Source: Dinoroseobacter shibae DFL 12 = DSM 16493 (GTDB lineage: Bacteria; Pseudomonadota; Alphaproteobacteria; Rhodobacterales; Rhodobacteraceae). Taken from it: a stretch of 64,000 bases of DNA. The notes below the pieces were generated by a model that saw only the letters and a program-made list of their open reading frames with translations, had not been told where the DNA came from and made no database searches. Positions 60,996 to 64,000 of this stretch are shown here, piece by piece. The translations under genes were made by a program, and so were the position numbers. Location: the NCBI RefSeq assembly GCF_000018145.1, contig NC_009952.1, positions 2,046,001 through 2,110,000 of the forward strand. Reading direction: 5' to 3'. Each line of letters opens with the position of its first letter. The first letter of the stretch is position 1.

Positions 60996-62817
60996 GGGCG
61001 ACCCCCGTCTGCATCTGCTCGGCCCAGAGCTTGGCATAGAGCCCGCCTTGCGCCAGAACGTCCTCGTGGCGACCGTTCGCGACGATCCGCCCGCCCTCCA
61101 GGCAGATCACCCGATCCGCCCGGGCCGCGAGATGGAGATCATGGGTCACCATCAAAAGCGTGCGGTTCTCGGTCAGCTGCCAGATCGCGTCTGCCAGGTT
61201 CGCCTGAGTGGTCGCATCCAGACCGGTGGTCGGCTCGTCCAGCAGGAAGATCGGCGCGTTCCTGAGAGCCGCGCGCGTGAAGGACAGGCGCTGGCGCTGG
61301 CCGCCCGACAGGGTGCTGCCGCGTTCCGCCAGCACCGTGTCATAGCCCTGGGGTTGCGACAGGATGAAGTCATGGGCCCCCGCAAGCTGCGCGGCCGCGA
61401 TGATCTCGTCTGGGGTCGGTTCGTGACGCGCGGCAATGCCCAGATTGCGCGCGATGCTGGCATGAAACAGCACCGGATCCTGCGGCACGAAGGCAAAGCT
61501 GTCGCGAACATCCTCCACCGCCAGGGCCCGCAGGTCCCGCCCGTCGAGGCGCACGGCCCCCGCATCGGGATCCTGCAAGCGCATCGCCAGGGACAGGAGC
61601 GTCGATTTGCCTGACCCAGACGGGCCGGTGATGGCAACCCGCTCGCCTGCGCGGATCGAGATCGAGATATCCTTCAGGATCTCGGAGCCGCCCAGGTTCA
61701 GAGACACGTTTTCGAACGCGATCCCCCCCTGGGTTTCGGGCAGTTTGACGGGCGTCGCGAGGCTGGTCAGCTTCGTGTCCTCGTCGAGCAACGCGATGAC
61801 CCGCTCCCCGGCCGCGGTCGCCTTGGCGAGGCGGGCGGCATATTTGGCGTAGTCGCGCACGGGTTTGAACGTGTTCTTGAGGTAGGTCAGAAAGACGATC
61901 AGATCCCCGGGCGTGGTGCGCCCGTCGAGGATGGACAGCCCCCCGAACAACAGCACCAGGCCGATGCCGACACCCACCAGGATATCGACCCGGCGTTCCA
62001 GCCCCGCGGTCAGCCGCTTGGACTGCACGCCCTGTTTCAACTCAGCGGCGTTGTCGCCGAGAAAATCCTTGCTCATCGCTTTCTCGAGGCCGAGCGCCTG
62101 GACGATGGCCACGTTCGACATCGCCTCGGATGCGGAGGCCGCCATGGCCCCTTCGGTTTTCCGGGTCTTGCGGCTGACCGACTGGATACGCCGCCCGATC
62201 CGCATCGTCATCAGCCACAGCACGGGCAAGGGTGACAGCGCGATCAGGGCAAGCTGCCAATCGATCCAGAGCATCACGGCGATCATGCCGACCAGCACCA
62301 GCGCATTCACGGCCAGCGGCAAGGCGGCGGTGACGGTGGTCTCCTTGAGCATGCCCACATCGGAAATCAGCCGCAGGGTCAGGTCACCGGGGCGGGATTT
62401 CTGGTGAAACGCCACGGGCAACCGTTGCAGATGCTCGAACAGCGTCGCGCGGACCTTCGCCAGAACCCGCGCCCCGGCGAGCGCGAAGGTCACCCGTGCG
62501 GTGAACTCGAACGTGGCGCGCAAGCCCATCACCAGGACTATGGACAGCGCACACAGCACCAGGAGCATGATCGGATCGGTCAGCCCGAAGGGCATCCCCG
62601 GCTCCGTTCCGCCCCGCCCGGGCACGAACATGTCGATCACGAACTTCAGCGGCCAGGGCTCGGCCAGCTTGGCGAAGACGGCCGCGAGCATGGCCAGCGC
62701 CCCGCCCGCGATCAGGGGACGCTCGTCGCGCATGAACGGGGCCAGTCGCCGCAACACCCGGCGCAAGCCGGGGGCGGTCTCCGCCAACGAGGACGGACGG
62801 CTGCCGGACCGGGCCAT
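60982..62817 (-). CDS. ABC transporter, fused membrane and ATPase domains (exporter type)
   Basis: 611 residues starting at MARSGSRPSS, where TGATG joins the stop of the glycosyltransferase gene with this ATG. Residues ~25-320 form the six-helix exporter membrane domain (PFMRDERPLIAGGALAMLAAVF at the start, RRIQSVSRKTRKTEGAMAASASEAMSN in the coupling region). The ATPase domain has Walker A ITGPSGSGKSTLL, signature TLSGGQRQRLSF, and Walker B IFLLDEPTTGLD. It is MsbA-like in layout and would export or flip a lipid, glycolipid or peptide. Both neighbours overlap it, so it is a middle gene of a tight operon. Confidence 0.92.
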   Translation of the reverse strand: MARSGSRPSSLAETAPGLRRVLRRLAPFMRDERPLIAGGALAMLAAVFAKLAEPWPLKFVIDMFVPGRGGTEPGMPFGLTDPIMLLVLCALSIVLVMGLRATFEFTARVTFALAGARVLAKVRATLFEHLQRLPVAFHQKSRPGDLTLRLISDVGMLKETTVTAALPLAVNALVLVGMIAVMLWIDWQLALIALSPLPVLWLMTMRIGRRIQSVSRKTRKTEGAMAASASEAMSNVAIVQALGLEKAMSKDFLGDNAAELKQGVQSKRLTAGLERRVDILVGVGIGLVLLFGGLSILDGRTTPGDLIVFLTYLKNTFKPVRDYAKYAARLAKATAAGERVIALLDEDTKLTSLATPVKLPETQGGIAFENVSLNLGGSEILKDISISIRAGERVAITGPSGSGKSTLLSLAMRLQDPDAGAVRLDGRDLRALAVEDVRDSFAFVPQDPVLFHASIARNLGIAARHEPTPDEIIAAAQLAGAHDFILSQPQGYDTVLAERGSTLSGGQRQRLSFTRAALRNAPIFLLDEPTTGLDATTQANLADAIWQLTENRTLLMVTHDLHLAARADRVICLEGGRIVANGRHEDVLAQGGLYAKLWAEQMQTGVAHAAE

Positions 62818-63965
62818 CAGGCGGCCAGGACCGAAGGGAGCGGCAGGCCGTTCAGGCTCGCCCGCAGGACGTGATCCCAACTGGCGGTGCGGATCACATG
62901 GGCGCGCCCGCGCTGGCCCTGCGCGCGCCCGACCGACGGGTTCTGCGCCAGGTGGATGATCGCCTCGGCCAGCGCAGCGGGGTCATCGGGCGGCACCACC
63001 GCGCCCGCCCGGGGCGGCAGGACCACATCGCGCATGTTGCCCCGGTCACTGACGAGAACGGGCAGGCCCGCCGCCATGTATTCGTAGATCTTGAGCGGCG
63101 AGAAATAGAACGGATCCCCCCCGCGATAGGGGGCGAGCCCCACATGCATCCGGGCCAGCAGCGCCGGGATGTCCTGCGACGGCGCCGCGCCATGGAAGTC
63201 GACCGCGTCGGCAAGACCGCCCTCGCGCGCCTGCGCCTCGAGGGCCGCGCGCTCCGGACCGTCGCCGACCACCAGCAGCCGCGCATCGCGCACCGAGCGC
63301 CGGACCAGCGTCAGCGCATCGATCAGGCAGGCCACATCGTGCCAGGGCTTGAGCGTGCCGACAAACCCGAGGGTGAAAGGCGGCCGGAACCCGGGTGGCA
63401 CCGCAAAGCGGTCCGCATCGACGCCATTCGGCACGACCTTGACCGACCGGGCGCCGAAGCCTTCGGCATAGGCGCCGACCGCATCGGAGACGGCGATGAT
63501 CCGATCCGCCGCCGAGATCGAGGACCGGGCACGAGCCGCCGCCTCGTCCGAATTCTGCAGAACCCGGTGGCGGCGCTGTTCTTCCAGAAGCGGCGCGTTG
63601 ACTTCCAGCACGCTGGGGATCCGGCGCGCCGCACCGAATTGCATGGCCGCGTCCGAAAACAGGGCGTGCCGCTCATAGATCAGATCGAAAGGTCCGTGGT
63701 CCTCCATCGCCTGCGCCAGGCGCGCATTGGCCGCGATCAGCGCGCGTTCGCGGACCTCGGGCGCGCCCTTGGCCGGTTTCGGCAGCGGCACCCAGGTCAC
63801 CGCGGCCAAATCCTCCGGCAACGGCGCGCGGGACGGGGGCGCGAACAATGTCACCTCTGCGCCCATGCGCAGCAACGCCCCGAGGATCGCGCGCACATGG
63901 ATCGACGCCCCCTTGGTGCCGGTGGGCGATATGCCGGGATCGGTCGAGACATAAGCTACGCGCAT
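62817..63965 (-). CDS. glycosyltransferase family 4-type (GT-B) protein
   Basis: 382 residues starting at MRVAYVSTDPG. The N-terminal half has GTKGASIHVRAIL and SVLEVNAPLLEEQRR; the C-terminal half has RIIAVSDAVGAYAEGFGARSVKVVPNGVDADRF, GFVGTLKPWHDV and the donor-binding PLKIYEYMAAGLPVLVSDRGNM. This is the classic GT4 pattern with a Glu in the KxxEYM block. It transfers a sugar from a nucleotide donor to a lipid, sugar or natural-product acceptor. It leads the visible GT-ABC-APH operon, and a probable upstream gene ends with TGATG at its start. Confidence 0.92.
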   Translation of the reverse strand: MRVAYVSTDPGISPTGTKGASIHVRAILGALLRMGAEVTLFAPPSRAPLPEDLAAVTWVPLPKPAKGAPEVRERALIAANARLAQAMEDHGPFDLIYERHALFSDAAMQFGAARRIPSVLEVNAPLLEEQRRHRVLQNSDEAAARARSSISAADRIIAVSDAVGAYAEGFGARSVKVVPNGVDADRFAVPPGFRPPFTLGFVGTLKPWHDVACLIDALTLVRRSVRDARLLVVGDGPERAALEAQAREGGLADAVDFHGAAPSQDIPALLARMHVGLAPYRGGDPFYFSPLKIYEYMAAGLPVLVSDRGNMRDVVLPPRAGAVVPPDDPAALAEAIIHLAQNPSVGRAQGQRGRAHVIRTASWDHVLRASLNGLPLPSVLAA

Positions 63966-64000
63966 CAGGCTGCTCCCTTCAGGCCGGCGGGCACAGGGCC
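63965..64000 (-). CDS. 3' end of an upstream gene running off the window
   Basis: On the minus strand the last 36 bases read as an open frame ending GLKGAA-stop, with its TGA sharing one base with the glycosyltransferase ATG (TGATG). The same junction occurs between the glycosyltransferase and the ABC transporter, which supports an overlapping upstream gene. Only 11 residues are visible and no function can be given. Confidence 0.35.
   Translation of the reverse strand, partial: GPVPAGLKGAA

Overview
The window looks like chromosome from a marine Rhodobacteraceae (Roseobacter-group) alphaproteobacterium. The inference rests on very high GC with G/C third positions, TRAP and Liv transporters beside FCD-type GntR regulators, densely overlapping ATGA/TGATG gene junctions, and a monomeric isocitrate dehydrogenase. 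No taxonomic marker (rRNA, rpoB) lies in the window, so the genus cannot be named. No phage genes, insertion sequences, integrases or CRISPR arrays were seen.

1-28 kb: a lipid/polyketide locus. Two multidomain synthases form its core. The first (16881-24548) reads NMO/ER-like, NMO/ER-like, KS, AT, ACP, ACP, KR. The second (11989-16884) reads KS, AT, DH, phosphopantetheinyl transferase. Behind them, as one long minus-strand operon, come a free ACP, an alkaline-phosphatase-superfamily enzyme, an alpha/beta hydrolase, a beta-propeller/epimerase fusion, a TPR protein, an epimerase-like protein and a double Rossmann protein. Upstream on the same strand are an FkbH-like protein (glyceryl-ACP formation) with an SGNH-like tail and a sulfotransferase. 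At the far end two plus-strand genes, a PHB-depolymerase-like esterase and an SDR, converge on the operon. The parts resemble PUFA-synthase (Pfa)-type secondary-lipid synthases, and the tailoring genes suggest a sulfated and/or glycerate-derived lipid. The product is unknown.

28-42.7 kb: lactate/pyruvate metabolism. aceE-aceF-lpdA encode a homodimeric-E1 pyruvate dehydrogenase. Next are a quinone-dependent D-lactate dehydrogenase and a TRAP transporter (dctP, fused dctQM), divergent from an FCD GntR regulator. Together they could import a 2-hydroxy or 2-oxo acid, oxidise it to pyruvate and convert that to acetyl-CoA. A MoxR-type ATPase and a VWA protein follow.

43-53 kb: a membrane protein of unknown role and a ribokinase-like PfkB kinase, then a seven-gene minus-strand unit (TIGR04076-like protein, aldo/keto reductase, livG, livF, livH, livM, livJ). 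This is divergent from a GntR regulator and an aldo/keto reductase-RidA fusion, with a clear palindromic operator between them.

53-64 kb: monomeric NADP-isocitrate dehydrogenase, a DUF2478 protein, a small membrane protein plus HlyD-like protein, tRNA-Arg(TCT), and a minus-strand operon of GT4 glycosyltransferase, ABC exporter and a double APH-fold kinase. Intergenic regions carry several strong palindromes, including three 22-base TTCGAA-centred ones of differing arm sequence.
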